Below, in pieces: positions 35,546 to 45,865 of a DNA stretch of 64,000 bases (the stretch's first letter is position 1; each line of letters opens with the position of its first letter). The translations under genes and the position numbers were made by a program. Source of the stretch: Ignavibacteria bacterium (GTDB taxonomy: Bacteria; Bacteroidota; Ignavibacteria; Kapaibacteriales; UBA2268); NCBI GenBank assembly GCA_016844745.1, contig JAERMQ010000001.1:62001-126000 (forward strand), given 5' to 3'. The notes under the pieces are model-generated. The model did no database searches, had not been told where the DNA came from, and worked only from the letters and a program-made list of their open reading frames with translations.

Positions 35546-38500
35546 ATGAAACACAAACTAACTAATTTCGCAATTATATTTCTTCTATGCGCTCTGTTCA
35601 TGCCCGCAGGCAGTTTTAGTGCCGAGAAAAAAATGACTGAGGAAAAGCAAATCAAGAAAACATTACCTGATATGCTTGGAGCAAATAACGTAGGTAAAGA
35701 TTTTTGGTTTACTATTCCACCCTGCTTCGAGGATGAAAGTTCCGGTTATGATAACTTCATCAAAGTTTTCGTTACAACCGCTGTCAAGACTCTAATAACT
35801 CTTGAAATACCAAGTCGCGGAAAATTTCTAACCAAAATGTCGGTTCCGAATGACGTTATTGCCTTCGATTTGAAACCGGCAGATGCACAACCATTTATAA
35901 AAAATGGAAGATTACCCGAAGTTGAAGAACAAAATTACCCCGGCGCCGGAATCCATGTATCATCGGATTATCCAATGGTAGTTTATTGCGTAGTTCGATT
36001 CCGTGCTACAAGCGATGGTTTTCTTGCCGTACCTACTTCTTCCCTCGGAAAAGAATATATTTGCGCTTCTTATAATACAGACCCAATGTTCTCCGCTGTT
36101 TGGGGTTATCACCTTCCTACGATGTGTGGTATTACAGCAGTTTACAATGACACTAAAGTTAAATTCGTAATGGGAGGTAATCCCGCTACAATGACCGCTG
36201 GAGGTGTGAAACCAGGTCAATCCAAATCATTCGTAATGAATAAAGGTGATGTATGGATGGTTTCCGCCAAGGGAGATTTTGGCGATTTAGCCGGTAGTAA
36301 AATTGTTGCAACAAAGCCGGTAAGTGTTGTTTCAGGTAATCAATGCGATAATATACCTGCCGGTAATCAATGGTGTGACTATTGTGTCGAATCGGAATTA
36401 CCTGCGTTTACGTGGGGTAAGGATTACCATGTGCCAAGTGTTCCCGGCAGAAAATGGCCATCATTGATGCGTGTATTTGCTAAAGAACCCCAAACAACAA
36501 TATATCGTGATGGAAAACAAATCAGCTTCATCAAAAATTATGGCGGTATTATGGGAGAAGGCTGGCAGGAAACACGTATAACGCCCATGGACCAGGCTCA
36601 AAGACCAGTTGTTATCTCCGGCGACAAACCAATTTATGTTATGGTTTATAACTGCGGTGTTCAGGAAGACGGTTACCCGCTCCCGAACAGCGACCCATTC
36701 TGGATGGTTATGACTCCAATCGCTCAATACCAGAAAGAAATTACTTTCTGCACACCTGCAACAAGAGGTGGTTTGGGATTCGAAGAAAACTACCTGAATT
36801 TAGTTTATCAGACCGATGCAAACAGCATGATGCCCAACGACGTTATGTTTGCTGACGTTCAGGGTGGTCAATTCACTTGGACGCCTATTAACCAGAAATT
36901 CCCTGGTGTCGACAAACAATATAATTACGATATTGACGGCAAGCATTTTGCTATGAGAACCCTTACTCTTCCCCGCGAAGGCGCTTTCAAAATCAAAGCT
37001 AATATGCCTTTTGCAGCGTATTCATTCGGTTATGACTGGTGCGATTCTTATGGTTATCCTACCAGCGCAGCACTTGCAGATCTCGAAAGACCGGATACAG
37101 TACCCCCCGACCCGAAATGGAAGTTGAAATGCGACGGTAGTCTTGACGGTGGTCTCGGAACAATTACCGATATGCCGAATGATGATTCGGTTCGCTCAAA
37201 CCTTTCCATGATTACCTATCAGAAAGATGAAAGCTTTAATTATGAATTTACTTATAAAGATTTTGTTCCCGGCGAAACAAGAACAACTTCCTGGAGTATC
37301 AATGTTATAGACCTCTCGAAAGATGCTAAGGCTGTTATTACATTTACAGACCGTCGCGGTAACGACACAACAATTGAAATAAATTATTATGCAGTTAAAC
37401 TTTCTATCGACCCTGATAATTTTGATTACGGTCGTATTAAATTAGGTGAAGAATCAACACATAACTTTAATGTGATAAATGAATCGGAATATGGTTCCGT
37501 TTTTGTAACTAGGTTAGAAATGGCAAGCCAGGGCGCCCAGAATTTCGAAATTTTGGATTTAGCTCCTCCGTTTACTTTAGGACCAAAAGAATCCAAACCT
37601 TTTAGAGTCAAATTCAAAGCTGTTAAGGAAGGCGAAGATTTCAGGGATTCTATCCGTGTAGGCGATACATGTGTTTGGTTCCCCAAATCGTTTGTAAAAG
37701 CTAAAGTTGGGCAGCCAATAATTTTAGTCGGCGATGAACCTAATCTAAAAGTCGATGCTGATTTCGGTTACGTTAAAGTAAATGAATCCCTCCGAAAATC
37801 AGTTCATATCCGTAATTTGGGAAGTGCAACTTTGAATATCACATCCGCTACCGACCCTAAACTTCCGGCAACTTACAGGGCAGCTTACAAATCAAAATTC
37901 CCAATTCAAATACCACCAAATGGTGACATTACTTTTGAAGTTGACTTTTCACCTAAAGCAGAACTAACATATTTGGATAGCATTGTATTTACAAGCGATG
38001 CTACAACTGTTGATTGGGTTGCTCCGTTGAAGGGTATTGGAATTCAGGCTTCTCTTATTGCAAATGGTTACAATTGGGGAAGAAAACGTATTACCCGTCC
38101 TGCATTCCCAATTGCTCCTTATGAAATCAATCAGGGCGATGACCCTGTCATAACTTTACGTAATAAGGGAACTGCCGAAGTTAAGGTATTTGATAAGAAA
38201 ATTATTGACGATATTAAAGGCGCTGCCTTCTTGTTTGATAGAAATGGGTACAATGATGTTAAAATTCCTGCCAATGGGGAATTATACAACCACTGTACTT
38301 TCGAGCCTAAGGAAACCGGTAAACATTATTTAAAGATGTCTTATGATAATGATGTATTGAGTCCGACAGAAACAGTACTTGAAGGTACCGGTATTGTACC
38401 GGTGATTAAAACTTATGATTATGAATTCGGTACAACCGTTATTAAAGATATGAACAATAAGCAATCACAAATGATTTCTATTGATAATTCACCACTTTCA

Positions 38501-39862
38501 GTATGGAGTGATGGTGATGATGTTACAATTACAGACCTAATTATTGGTCCGGTTGGCGATGAAATCTCTACCGATGGGACTAATCCATCAATTAAAGAAG
38601 GTTTCTGGTTTGATAAAGCAGCAATTGGATTACCAAAAGTATTGAAACCGGGAGAAAAACTTGAATTCCAGGCTTATTTTGTTGCCCAACACGTCAATGA
38701 CCATAATGCAACCGTTACCACAGTGAGTGATGCATTAAACGAAGTTACTTCCAAATGGCATGGGAACGGATTATCAGAAGGTATTTCATTTAATGGTGGC
38801 TCATTGAAACTTTGCATTGGTTCTACTGATAGCATTGTCGTTCACGTTAAAAACACCGGTACCGGTAAAATCGATGTAACTGAGATTTCTTTTGACCAAC
38901 CTGTTACTGATGTTATGATAGTAAGCACCAAGCCGTTTACCCTTCCAGGTAAAAGTAATGTTGTTTATGACATCGTTATCCGTTATACTCCAAGTACGAT
39001 GATGCCGAGTAAAACAGTTAAGCTACAGTTGAAAAACAGCTCTGTTGATAATCCTTTGGTAACTGCAAACCTGACATTCGAAGCAGTCAGTTATGAGCGT
39101 AATACTGTTAGTTCTGTAAATAATCATTCCGTTAATATTGGACAGCAGTTCACTTATGACGTTACAATGCAGGATATTCCTGAAATGGATCTTGCTCAAG
39201 TTAATGAATTAGCTGTAAAAGTAACATTCAAAGATGATTTCTTCAGATTAGATGAGAATAATCCATATACATTGGGCAGCACAGATTTATCATTATCAGG
39301 TTTTAATGTTGCACCCGACCCGAACAGTGGAGGCAAAGGTGTTTCATTTACAATAAAGAAGAATAACGGTTTCTTTACAAAGGATGCTATTAAACTATTT
39401 ACTATGAAGTATAATGCATTCTTACCGTATGAAACAGATACAAAGAAAATTACTACTCAGAATCAAACATCGATTACATCCTTGCTTGCTCCAATCGGAA
39501 CTCAATGCCTTAAAATTAATTCAAGCTCTGATACTGTAGCGATGGGTAAAACATGCGTATATGACTTACGAAAGATATTTACAACATCGACACATTATGC
39601 TCTGCAGGAGATTAATCCGAATCCAATCGGTACCGAAGGCGCTGATGTTAAATTCTCTGTCGGATTAGACAATAGCATGACATCAATTCAAATTGTTAAT
39701 TCGGCTGGTGCAGTTATTTCAACCCCGATTTATAGTGATTTATCTTCCGGAGAATATTCCTTCAGGTTACCTGTTGAGAACATGGCTTCGGGAGTATATT
39801 TCATTAATATGAAATCCGGTAATGAATTCAATAAAACAATCAGTATTCACCTTAAAAAATAA
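35546..39862 (+). CDS. Very large T9SS surface protein with IgGFc-binding-like N-terminus
   Basis: 1438 residues. After the signal peptide (FAIIFLLCALFMPAGSFSA), residues ~50-510 resemble the IgGFc-binding-protein N-terminal domain (GKDFWFTIPPCFED, IHVSSDYPMVVYCV, VVSGNQCDNIPAG, PIYVMVYN). Several ~100-residue immunoglobulin-like modules of the choice-of-anchor/ASH type follow (FDYGRIKLGEESTHNFNV, FGYVKVNESLRKSVHIRN), with a T9SS domain at the end (INPNPIGTEGADVKF, MASGVYFINMKSGN). It is probably a surface adhesin or structural protein; the Fc-binding name is only a domain label. It is monocistronic, with a strong terminator. Confidence 0.82.
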   Translation: MKHKLTNFAIIFLLCALFMPAGSFSAEKKMTEEKQIKKTLPDMLGANNVGKDFWFTIPPCFEDESSGYDNFIKVFVTTAVKTLITLEIPSRGKFLTKMSVPNDVIAFDLKPADAQPFIKNGRLPEVEEQNYPGAGIHVSSDYPMVVYCVVRFRATSDGFLAVPTSSLGKEYICASYNTDPMFSAVWGYHLPTMCGITAVYNDTKVKFVMGGNPATMTAGGVKPGQSKSFVMNKGDVWMVSAKGDFGDLAGSKIVATKPVSVVSGNQCDNIPAGNQWCDYCVESELPAFTWGKDYHVPSVPGRKWPSLMRVFAKEPQTTIYRDGKQISFIKNYGGIMGEGWQETRITPMDQAQRPVVISGDKPIYVMVYNCGVQEDGYPLPNSDPFWMVMTPIAQYQKEITFCTPATRGGLGFEENYLNLVYQTDANSMMPNDVMFADVQGGQFTWTPINQKFPGVDKQYNYDIDGKHFAMRTLTLPREGAFKIKANMPFAAYSFGYDWCDSYGYPTSAALADLERPDTVPPDPKWKLKCDGSLDGGLGTITDMPNDDSVRSNLSMITYQKDESFNYEFTYKDFVPGETRTTSWSINVIDLSKDAKAVITFTDRRGNDTTIEINYYAVKLSIDPDNFDYGRIKLGEESTHNFNVINESEYGSVFVTRLEMASQGAQNFEILDLAPPFTLGPKESKPFRVKFKAVKEGEDFRDSIRVGDTCVWFPKSFVKAKVGQPIILVGDEPNLKVDADFGYVKVNESLRKSVHIRNLGSATLNITSATDPKLPATYRAAYKSKFPIQIPPNGDITFEVDFSPKAELTYLDSIVFTSDATTVDWVAPLKGIGIQASLIANGYNWGRKRITRPAFPIAPYEINQGDDPVITLRNKGTAEVKVFDKKIIDDIKGAAFLFDRNGYNDVKIPANGELYNHCTFEPKETGKHYLKMSYDNDVLSPTETVLEGTGIVPVIKTYDYEFGTTVIKDMNNKQSQMISIDNSPLSVWSDGDDVTITDLIIGPVGDEISTDGTNPSIKEGFWFDKAAIGLPKVLKPGEKLEFQAYFVAQHVNDHNATVTTVSDALNEVTSKWHGNGLSEGISFNGGSLKLCIGSTDSIVVHVKNTGTGKIDVTEISFDQPVTDVMIVSTKPFTLPGKSNVVYDIVIRYTPSTMMPSKTVKLQLKNSSVDNPLVTANLTFEAVSYERNTVSSVNNHSVNIGQQFTYDVTMQDIPEMDLAQVNELAVKVTFKDDFFRLDENNPYTLGSTDLSLSGFNVAPDPNSGGKGVSFTIKKNNGFFTKDAIKLFTMKYNAFLPYETDTKKITTQNQTSITSLLAPIGTQCLKINSSSDTVAMGKTCVYDLRKIFTTSTHYALQEINPNPIGTEGADVKFSVGLDNSMTSIQIVNSAGAVISTPIYSDLSSGEYSFRLPVENMASGVYFINMKSGNEFNKTISIHLKK

Positions 39863-39882
39863 ACTGATTGTTTTAAATATCA

Positions 39883-39916
39883 AAAGCGGAACCGGATTCG
39901 GTTCCGCTTTTTTTAT
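39883..39916 (+). terminator. Intrinsic terminator
   Basis: AAAGCGGAACC (39883-39893) pairs with GGTTCCGCTTT (39900-39910), followed by TTTTT. It ends the 1438-residue T9SS gene. Confidence 0.9.
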
Positions 39917-40002
39917 GTATGCCTATTGTTTTCTTATTGGATTTTAACTGAATTAAGCATAATTTGTTATTCTAAATGTTTTGAATTTTTAAAAGAATTG
40001 CG

Positions 40003-40425
40003 ATGGATGAATATAAAGTTAAAATAGCCGTAGATTATTTAGGAGACTTACACTGCAAGGTAACTCACGGACTATCAGGCAACTCATTTATGACTGATGC
40101 CCCTGTTGACAACAAAGGGAAAGGCGAATTTATTTCTCCGACCGATTTAGCCGGCGCTTCTATTGGTTCCTGCGTTGCTACAATTATGGGGCAGCTTGCC
40201 GATACTCACAACATTGATATCAAGGGAATGAAAATCATCGTCGAAAAGCAAATGGTTAATCAGCCATTCAGGAGAATCGGCAAACTCTTGCTTGATATCA
40301 CTTTCCCAAATAAATTGGATGAGCATCAGTTCAAAATACTTTCAAATGTTGTCAAAACCTGTCCGGTCACTCGCAGCCTAAGCTCCGAAGTTGAATTGGA
40401 ATATTTCTTTCACATGCCGAATTAA
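40003..40425 (+). CDS. OsmC-family protein
   Basis: 140 residues. The two conserved redox cysteines of OsmC/Ohr-type thiol peroxidases are in GASIGSCVATIMG and VVKTCPVTRSLS. Members reduce organic hydroperoxides or bind small electrophiles in the cytoplasm. The next gene follows after 3 bases, so it starts a three-gene group with a HAD phosphatase and cmk. Confidence 0.85.
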   Translation: MDEYKVKIAVDYLGDLHCKVTHGLSGNSFMTDAPVDNKGKGEFISPTDLAGASIGSCVATIMGQLADTHNIDIKGMKIIVEKQMVNQPFRRIGKLLLDITFPNKLDEHQFKILSNVVKTCPVTRSLSSEVELEYFFHMPN

Positions 40426-40428
40426 ATC

Positions 40429-41142
40429 TTGAAACCAAAGCAAAAATTAATCTTGTTCGATATCGACGGCACTATCCTGCTGCTGAATTCAGGTATTGCC
40501 AGAAGTTTATTCGTCAGGGCTATCGATGAAATCCTGCATGTTCCCTGTACTTTGTCAGGAAATGTAAGCTTTGCCGGGAAAACGGATTTGAGCATATTAT
40601 TCGATTTCCTTCAAGCCGAAGGTATTGACCAAACTATTGATAATACCCAAATAAACCGGTTATGGGAGCGTTTAACCGAGCTGTTCGGCAATTACTGCAC
40701 TTCCGAATATATTCGCCTCCTGCCGGGCGTTAAAGAGCTTATAGGTACATTCCAAAATGATGAACATACTACCTTAGGATTACTTACCGGCAATTTCAAA
40801 TCCAATGCCTACCTAAAATTATCAGCTTTCAACCTTCATACATATTTCCCATTCGGGGCATTCGGTTGCGAGCGCATTAATCGCAGCGAGCTTCCTCCCC
40901 TGGCTATTGAAAGAGCAAATCAATTTAAAGCTCCGGTTTACTTCAATCATCGGAATACCATCATTATCGGGGATTCCCCGCTCGATATAAAATGCGCAAA
41001 GGATAACTACTTGCCTGTTCTTTGCGTGGCTACAGGCGGATTCTCATATAACCAGTTAGCCGAACTGACTCCCGACCTCATATTTGAAAATTTAGAAGAT
41101 ACAGACACAATTATCAATTCAATCAATGAGCTACTCCTATGA
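40429..41142 (+). CDS. HAD-superfamily phosphatase
   Basis: 237 residues from TTG 40429, 3 bases after the OsmC stop; no better start lies nearby. HAD motif I is FDIDGTI, a helical cap follows, motif II is the LLTGN region and motif IV is IIGDSPLDIKCAK. Similar to phosphoglycolate phosphatase/beta-phosphoglucomutase-like hydrolases; substrate unknown. Its end overlaps cmk by 4 bases. Confidence 0.82.
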   Translation: MKPKQKLILFDIDGTILLLNSGIARSLFVRAIDEILHVPCTLSGNVSFAGKTDLSILFDFLQAEGIDQTIDNTQINRLWERLTELFGNYCTSEYIRLLPGVKELIGTFQNDEHTTLGLLTGNFKSNAYLKLSAFNLHTYFPFGAFGCERINRSELPPLAIERANQFKAPVYFNHRNTIIIGDSPLDIKCAKDNYLPVLCVATGGFSYNQLAELTPDLIFENLEDTDTIINSINELLL

Positions 41143-41807
41143 AAAAGATAATAATAGCAATCGATGGTCCCGCCAGCTCGGGTAAATCCACTACAGCAAG
41201 AATTTTAGCCGGTAAATTAGGCTATATATATATCGATACCGGCGCAATGTACAGAGCCGTTACTCATGCCTGGTTACAGGACGGAAGGGAATTGAACGAA
41301 GAGGTTGTTGTGGGAATTCTTTCTCAAATTCAAATAGAATTCCATGAAGGAGAGTTCTCCCAAAAAACCTTTCTTAATGGAACAGACATCAGCGAGGAAA
41401 TCCGCACTGCCAAGGTGACGGAATTTGTTTCTCCTGTCAGCGCTATGGCTTGCGTACGCGATAGCATGACTGCAATGCAGCGCAAAATGGGGGAGGGTAG
41501 AGGCGTCATCTTGGACGGTCGCGATATTGGAACTGTAGTATTCCCCAATGCTGAACTCAAAATCTTCCTGATTGCCACAATCGAAGAGAGGGCGCGCAGG
41601 CGGGCATTGGAGTATGAAGCAAAAGGTGTCGAGGTAAGCGTCGAGGAAATTGCCGCACAAATTACAGCCAGGGATAAATACGATAGTTCGCGTGAAATTG
41701 CGCCATTGCGGAAAGCCGGTGATGCCATTGAATTGGATACCTCGAATCTGACTATATCAGAGCAGGTCGAGGCGATATATCGTTTGGCAGAAAACCTTCT
41801 TTCTTAA
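41139..41807 (+). CDS. cmk: Cytidylate kinase
   Basis: 222 residues. Phosphorylates CMP/dCMP with ATP. P-loop IDGPASSGKSTTARIL, then YIDTGAMYRAVT, VILDGRDIGTVVFPNAELKI and ARDKYDSSREIAPL are the family blocks. ATGA overlap with the HAD gene indicates coupling. It is the last gene before the repeat-filled region upstream of the CRISPR locus. Confidence 0.93.
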   Translation: MKKIIIAIDGPASSGKSTTARILAGKLGYIYIDTGAMYRAVTHAWLQDGRELNEEVVVGILSQIQIEFHEGEFSQKTFLNGTDISEEIRTAKVTEFVSPVSAMACVRDSMTAMQRKMGEGRGVILDGRDIGTVVFPNAELKIFLIATIEERARRRALEYEAKGVEVSVEEIAAQITARDKYDSSREIAPLRKAGDAIELDTSNLTISEQVEAIYRLAENLLS

Positions 41808-42380
41808 TGGTCAATGGTCAATGGTTAATGAAGAAATTAAGAATTATGAATTATGAATTATGAATTATGAATTAAGAGATTTAATCCTATAATCTTATAA
41901 TCCTTCAAATCCTAATTCAGACAATTTTTATCTTTCATTAACCATTGCTCATTGACCATTAACAATTATTTTCTACGTTTTTCTACGCTTTTCTACGTTT
42001 TTCTACGATTTTTATATTTTTCCATTGACCATTGCTCATTGACCATTAACAATTATTTTCTACGATTTTCTACGTTTTTATATTTTTTGGCTTTCACTGA
42101 ACAGACGAGGGCGTCTATTCTACCATTTATCATTTAACATTTATCATTGACCTTTAACCATTGTTTAATTCTTCCATTTGTGACCTTTGAGCATACCATT
42201 GTGTCCTTTGTGTTAAAAAATTGATAGAAGAAATTTTACCACAAAGTACACAAAGGGATGCACAAAGGTCACAAAACTTCTGCTCCTGCCTCTTCAAAGA
42301 ACACTTCCATGCAAAAATAATCATGCAGAAATGTATTGGCAAGAAAATGATTTTAAAATGATTTGGAAATATTTTGGAAA
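41808..42380. repeat. Repeat-filled intergenic region upstream of CRISPR locus
   Basis: About 570 bases without a gene. It contains TCAATGG heptamers (41806-41830), four GAATTAT heptamers (~41842-41873), TTTTCTACG repeats (41970-42010 and 42057-42080), paired CATTGACCATT-type motifs, and an imperfect palindrome at 42176-42277 (TTTGTGACCTTTG to CAAAGGTCACAAA). Confidence 0.8.
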
Positions 42381-42484
42381 TAAAAAACCCGGCTTTTTGT
42401 TTTCACATCTCTACCGGGTAATTTTTATTTCGTGCTTTTAGCACTTATTTTAGTAAGATTACAGAAAATGAAGAAATTCATTTT
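42381..42484 (-). ncRNA. tracrRNA of the type II-C system
   Basis: Read on the minus strand, 42472-42447 is an anti-repeat: TTTTCTGTAATC, TTACTAAAAT. It pairs with the crRNA form of the CRISPR repeat (GTTTTGGTAGGATTACAG...) over 23 consecutive positions, including three G-U pairs. It is followed by a small hairpin (GTGCT-AAA-AGCAC, 42444-42432) and then ACCCGG (42419-42414) pairing with CCGGGT (42392-42387) and TTTTTT, an intrinsic terminator. This anti-repeat, nexus-like hairpin and terminator order is that of II-C tracrRNAs. The 5' end near 42484 is estimated from a promoter-like sequence. The RNA is divergent from cas9. Confidence 0.88.
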
Positions 42485-42487
42485 TTG

Positions 42488-42518
42488 CAAATTAAAATAA
42501 TTTTTATTAATTTCCAAA
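42488..42518 (-). promoter_or_regulatory. Candidate tracrRNA promoter
   Basis: On the minus strand TTTGG (42518-42514) and TAATTTG (42494-42488) lie about 20 bases apart, close to the Bacteroidota-type TTTG / TAnnTTTG promoter but one base short in the second box. The predicted start is at about 42481-42484. Confidence 0.4.
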
Positions 42519-42560
42519 TGTATTTTTACGATTTTATTTTTCAAATATTTTGAGGAGCAA

Positions 42561-45500
42561 ATGAATAAAGTTCTGGGTTTGGATATTGGAGCCAATTCAG
42601 TAGGCTGGGCTTTGCTTGACGAAGAAAGTAATGAAATAATTGATTTAGGTTCGCGTGTTTTTCCAGCAGGTGTAAATAGTTTCGATACTGCTAAGGAACA
42701 ATCAAAAATGGCTGACAGAAGGGTTGCCCGCCTTGCCCGACGCCGCTTCTGGAGAAGAAAACGCCGATTGAGAAAACTTCGCTATATTTTCAGTGAGAAC
42801 AATATTTCACACCTTACAGTTCAACAGTTCAATGCTATAGAGCCTTACTCAATCAGGAAAAAAGCTTTGGATGAGAAAATCTCGTTGGATGAACTTGCAC
42901 GGATTATTTACCATCTTGCTAAACGAAGGGGGTATTTCGATATAAGCAGCGCAGCCGAAGGCGAGGAAGCGGCAAAGGAAAAAGGAAAAATATTCGAGGG
43001 TGTGAGGGAAAAAGGCGAAATCGTTATGACCGGTATTAATGATTTAAAAAAAGAACTTATTGAAAATGGTGGAAAATTCAGGACTATCGGTGAATATTTT
43101 GCATCGCTCAATACTGATGAAATCAGGATTCGCGCACGTTATACAGAACGTCAAATGTTCATTGATGAATTTAATATGATTTGGGAAAAACAAGCAGAAT
43201 ATAAACCAAGTATTTTAACTGATGACCTCAAAGAAGTAATAAGTAAGGCTGCTTATTGGCAGAGACCTCTGAAAATTCAGAAATTCTTAGTTGGCAAATG
43301 CAAGTTTGAACAAAATCACAAAAGAGCGGCAAAGTCACATCCTATTGCCCAACTATTCAGATTGTATCAGGTTGTGAATAATCTGACTATAAGCGGAGGT
43401 GATAGAATTATGAGTGAGGAACAGGAATTAACTCAAAACGAACGGGAGAGATTAATAAATAAACTATTAATATCAAGAGATATTGAGCTAAAAGCCGGAA
43501 ATAAAGCTCTTGCACAAATTATAAAAATTGATAAACATCCTTTTTATGTTACAAATTTCGACCAGTTGAAGAAAATTGATGGGGTTAAAACCTACTGGAA
43601 AATATTTGGAGCAATTAAAGGTAAAACTATATTCAGTCATAAGTTTGATGATTTAACCGAATATACATTACAGGAAAAAATCAAAATAAATGATGAATTA
43701 AAAAAGGATTTTCATAGGGATGAAATCACGATTGAAGAGCTTCTGCAGGCAATCTGGAGAATTGTTTTTACTGAAAAACGAATGGATATCAGGATTAATA
43801 ATATAAAAAGAAAATTCGAATTGGATGATGATATTGCAAATAAACTTGCTAATATAGGATTGGAGCCGGGATACGCCTCTTTGAGCGTTCGGGCAATGCG
43901 AAAGATGTTGCCATTTTTGAGGAACGGCAGGAAATATCACGAAGCCGCTTTGGATGCCGGCTACCGTCATTCATTGGATGAACAGGAAGTTGAGAAAATG
44001 GACTTCCTTCCAACTCCTGCATTTATTCGTAATCCAATCGTTACAACTGCTTTATTCGAAGTTAGAAAAGTTGTAAATGAAATTATCGAACGATACGGAA
44101 AACCCGATGTCGTTCGCGTTGAGATGGCAAGAGATTTGAAGAAAACAAAAGATGAACGCGATGATATCAAGAGACAGAATGATAAGAACAGGCAGGCTAA
44201 CGATGATGCAGTGAAACGAATAATCGAACATTACGGGGATTCGAAATTTCATGAAAAGGATTTTCCAAGAGCTAACTTTATACTTAAATACAAGCTTTGG
44301 AAGGAGCAAAAAGAAAGGTGTATTTATTCGGGGGATCAAATCAGTATTTATCAGTTATTTTCTGCTGAAACAGATGTTGACCACATCTTGCCTTACAGCC
44401 GAACTCTCGATGATTCCTACATGAATAAAGTTGTATGCTTCCGTTCGGAAAATGCAGAAAAAACCAATAAAACTCCCTGGGAGGCATTCTCAGGAAATAA
44501 GTCAAAATATGCGGGAATCTTGGACAGAATCAAGGATTTTCCTAATTTCAGCAAAGCAAAACGATTTAAAATGAATGACGAAGATTTCAAACTTTATATT
44601 GGCGAGGAAGGTTTTATTTCGCGTCAGCTTAACGATACGCGTTACATTTCCCGCGAGGCTGTAAATTATTTGAAGCATATCTGCGATAAAGTAAATGTCG
44701 GCAACGGTTCAACTACTGCCTACCTACGAAGGTTATGGGGCTTAAATTCCATTCTGGGTAAAGGCGGCGAGAATATCAAAAACCGGGAAGACCACCGCCA
44801 CCATGCTATTGATGCAGTTGTCATTGCACTTACGACTTCGTCATCACTTCAAACATTATCTACCTATACACGAATTACCGGAGATATCGGATTCGAAGGA
44901 ATTGACGATGACAGGGGATTGGAAAGATTCCCCTTCCCCTGGGAACATTTCAGAAATGATGTTGAAGAAAAAGCAAAAAACATAATCGTTTCGCACAAAG
45001 TAAATAAAAGAGCAAGAGGTCAACTACATGATGAATCTTATTACGGATTAAGAAAAAATCCCGATGGCTTCGAACGAAGGGATGAAAAGGGGTTGCGGCT
45101 TTTCCATATAAGGAAAAATTTGGATGCCAATCTCACTCATAGCCAGATTCATGCTATTGTAGAGCTGAACATAAAGGATGCTATTATCGACCGGCTTTAT
45201 GCTTTCGATATTGACCCTAATTCAAAATACAAACTGCCACCTGATTTTTTTAATAAACCTTTAATTATACAAGGCAGAAGCGGCAATACATTTATTCCAA
45301 AATCCGTGCGAATTGCAGTGCCATCCTCGACTATGAGGAATATTCGGGGCTATAATTTATGGGTTGAAACCGGCAGTAATCATCACATCATTATTTACAA
45401 AGACGTGAACACAGGAAAGCAGAACGGGAAAGTCGTTACGTTATTCGATGCTGTGCAGAGAAAGAAAAACAAGCTGCCGATAGTAGATACCGAGCTTGGA

Positions 45501-45806
45501 ACAAACGAGGAGTTTATGTATTCGCTGATGAAAAATGAGATAGTCTATATCGGACAACTTCCTGGTAATATTGATTTAAAAAATAAGAATCATTATAAAT
45601 TCCTATACGAACATATTTATAGGGTTCAGATAATTATACAAGATCTTAGAATGGTGTTTAGAAAGCATAATGTTTCTGTCTTAATAAGCAAGGATAAAAC
45701 AGGAAAAGATTATGAACCGGGTATTTATAGAAAAAATGCACCGATACTCAATGCAACAAAACTAAAAATTACTCCTTTAGGTTTTCTTGAGATTGCCGAT
45801 GATTAA
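42561..45806 (+). CDS. cas9: Cas9 endonuclease, type II-C
   Basis: 1081 residues, compact as in II-C. RNA-guided DNA cleavage with crRNA:tracrRNA. All catalytic residues are present: RuvC-I D8 (LGLDIGANSVGWAL), arginine-rich bridge helix at ~54-74 (RRVARLARRRFWRRKRRLRK), RuvC-II E521 (VVRVEMARD), HNH H608 (DVDHILPYSR) and RuvC-III H748/D751 (HHAIDAVVIA). Ribosome site GAGGAG precedes ATG. The downstream order is protease, cas1, cas2; csn2 and cas4 are absent. It should be an active nuclease. The PAM cannot be read from the sequence. Confidence 0.97.
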   Translation: MNKVLGLDIGANSVGWALLDEESNEIIDLGSRVFPAGVNSFDTAKEQSKMADRRVARLARRRFWRRKRRLRKLRYIFSENNISHLTVQQFNAIEPYSIRKKALDEKISLDELARIIYHLAKRRGYFDISSAAEGEEAAKEKGKIFEGVREKGEIVMTGINDLKKELIENGGKFRTIGEYFASLNTDEIRIRARYTERQMFIDEFNMIWEKQAEYKPSILTDDLKEVISKAAYWQRPLKIQKFLVGKCKFEQNHKRAAKSHPIAQLFRLYQVVNNLTISGGDRIMSEEQELTQNERERLINKLLISRDIELKAGNKALAQIIKIDKHPFYVTNFDQLKKIDGVKTYWKIFGAIKGKTIFSHKFDDLTEYTLQEKIKINDELKKDFHRDEITIEELLQAIWRIVFTEKRMDIRINNIKRKFELDDDIANKLANIGLEPGYASLSVRAMRKMLPFLRNGRKYHEAALDAGYRHSLDEQEVEKMDFLPTPAFIRNPIVTTALFEVRKVVNEIIERYGKPDVVRVEMARDLKKTKDERDDIKRQNDKNRQANDDAVKRIIEHYGDSKFHEKDFPRANFILKYKLWKEQKERCIYSGDQISIYQLFSAETDVDHILPYSRTLDDSYMNKVVCFRSENAEKTNKTPWEAFSGNKSKYAGILDRIKDFPNFSKAKRFKMNDEDFKLYIGEEGFISRQLNDTRYISREAVNYLKHICDKVNVGNGSTTAYLRRLWGLNSILGKGGENIKNREDHRHHAIDAVVIALTTSSSLQTLSTYTRITGDIGFEGIDDDRGLERFPFPWEHFRNDVEEKAKNIIVSHKVNKRARGQLHDESYYGLRKNPDGFERRDEKGLRLFHIRKNLDANLTHSQIHAIVELNIKDAIIDRLYAFDIDPNSKYKLPPDFFNKPLIIQGRSGNTFIPKSVRIAVPSSTMRNIRGYNLWVETGSNHHIIIYKDVNTGKQNGKVVTLFDAVQRKKNKLPIVDTELGTNEEFMYSLMKNEIVYIGQLPGNIDLKNKNHYKFLYEHIYRVQIIIQDLRMVFRKHNVSVLISKDKTGKDYEPGIYRKNAPILNATKLKITPLGFLEIADD

Positions 45807-45865
45807 ATTAAAATTATTATTTTTATATTCCGTCGTGATTTATTGAATTAATTTAAGGATACAAA

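Noticed and set aside
41330..41728. Minus-strand frames over cmk
   Set aside because: Antisense shadows of a well-recognised kinase gene.
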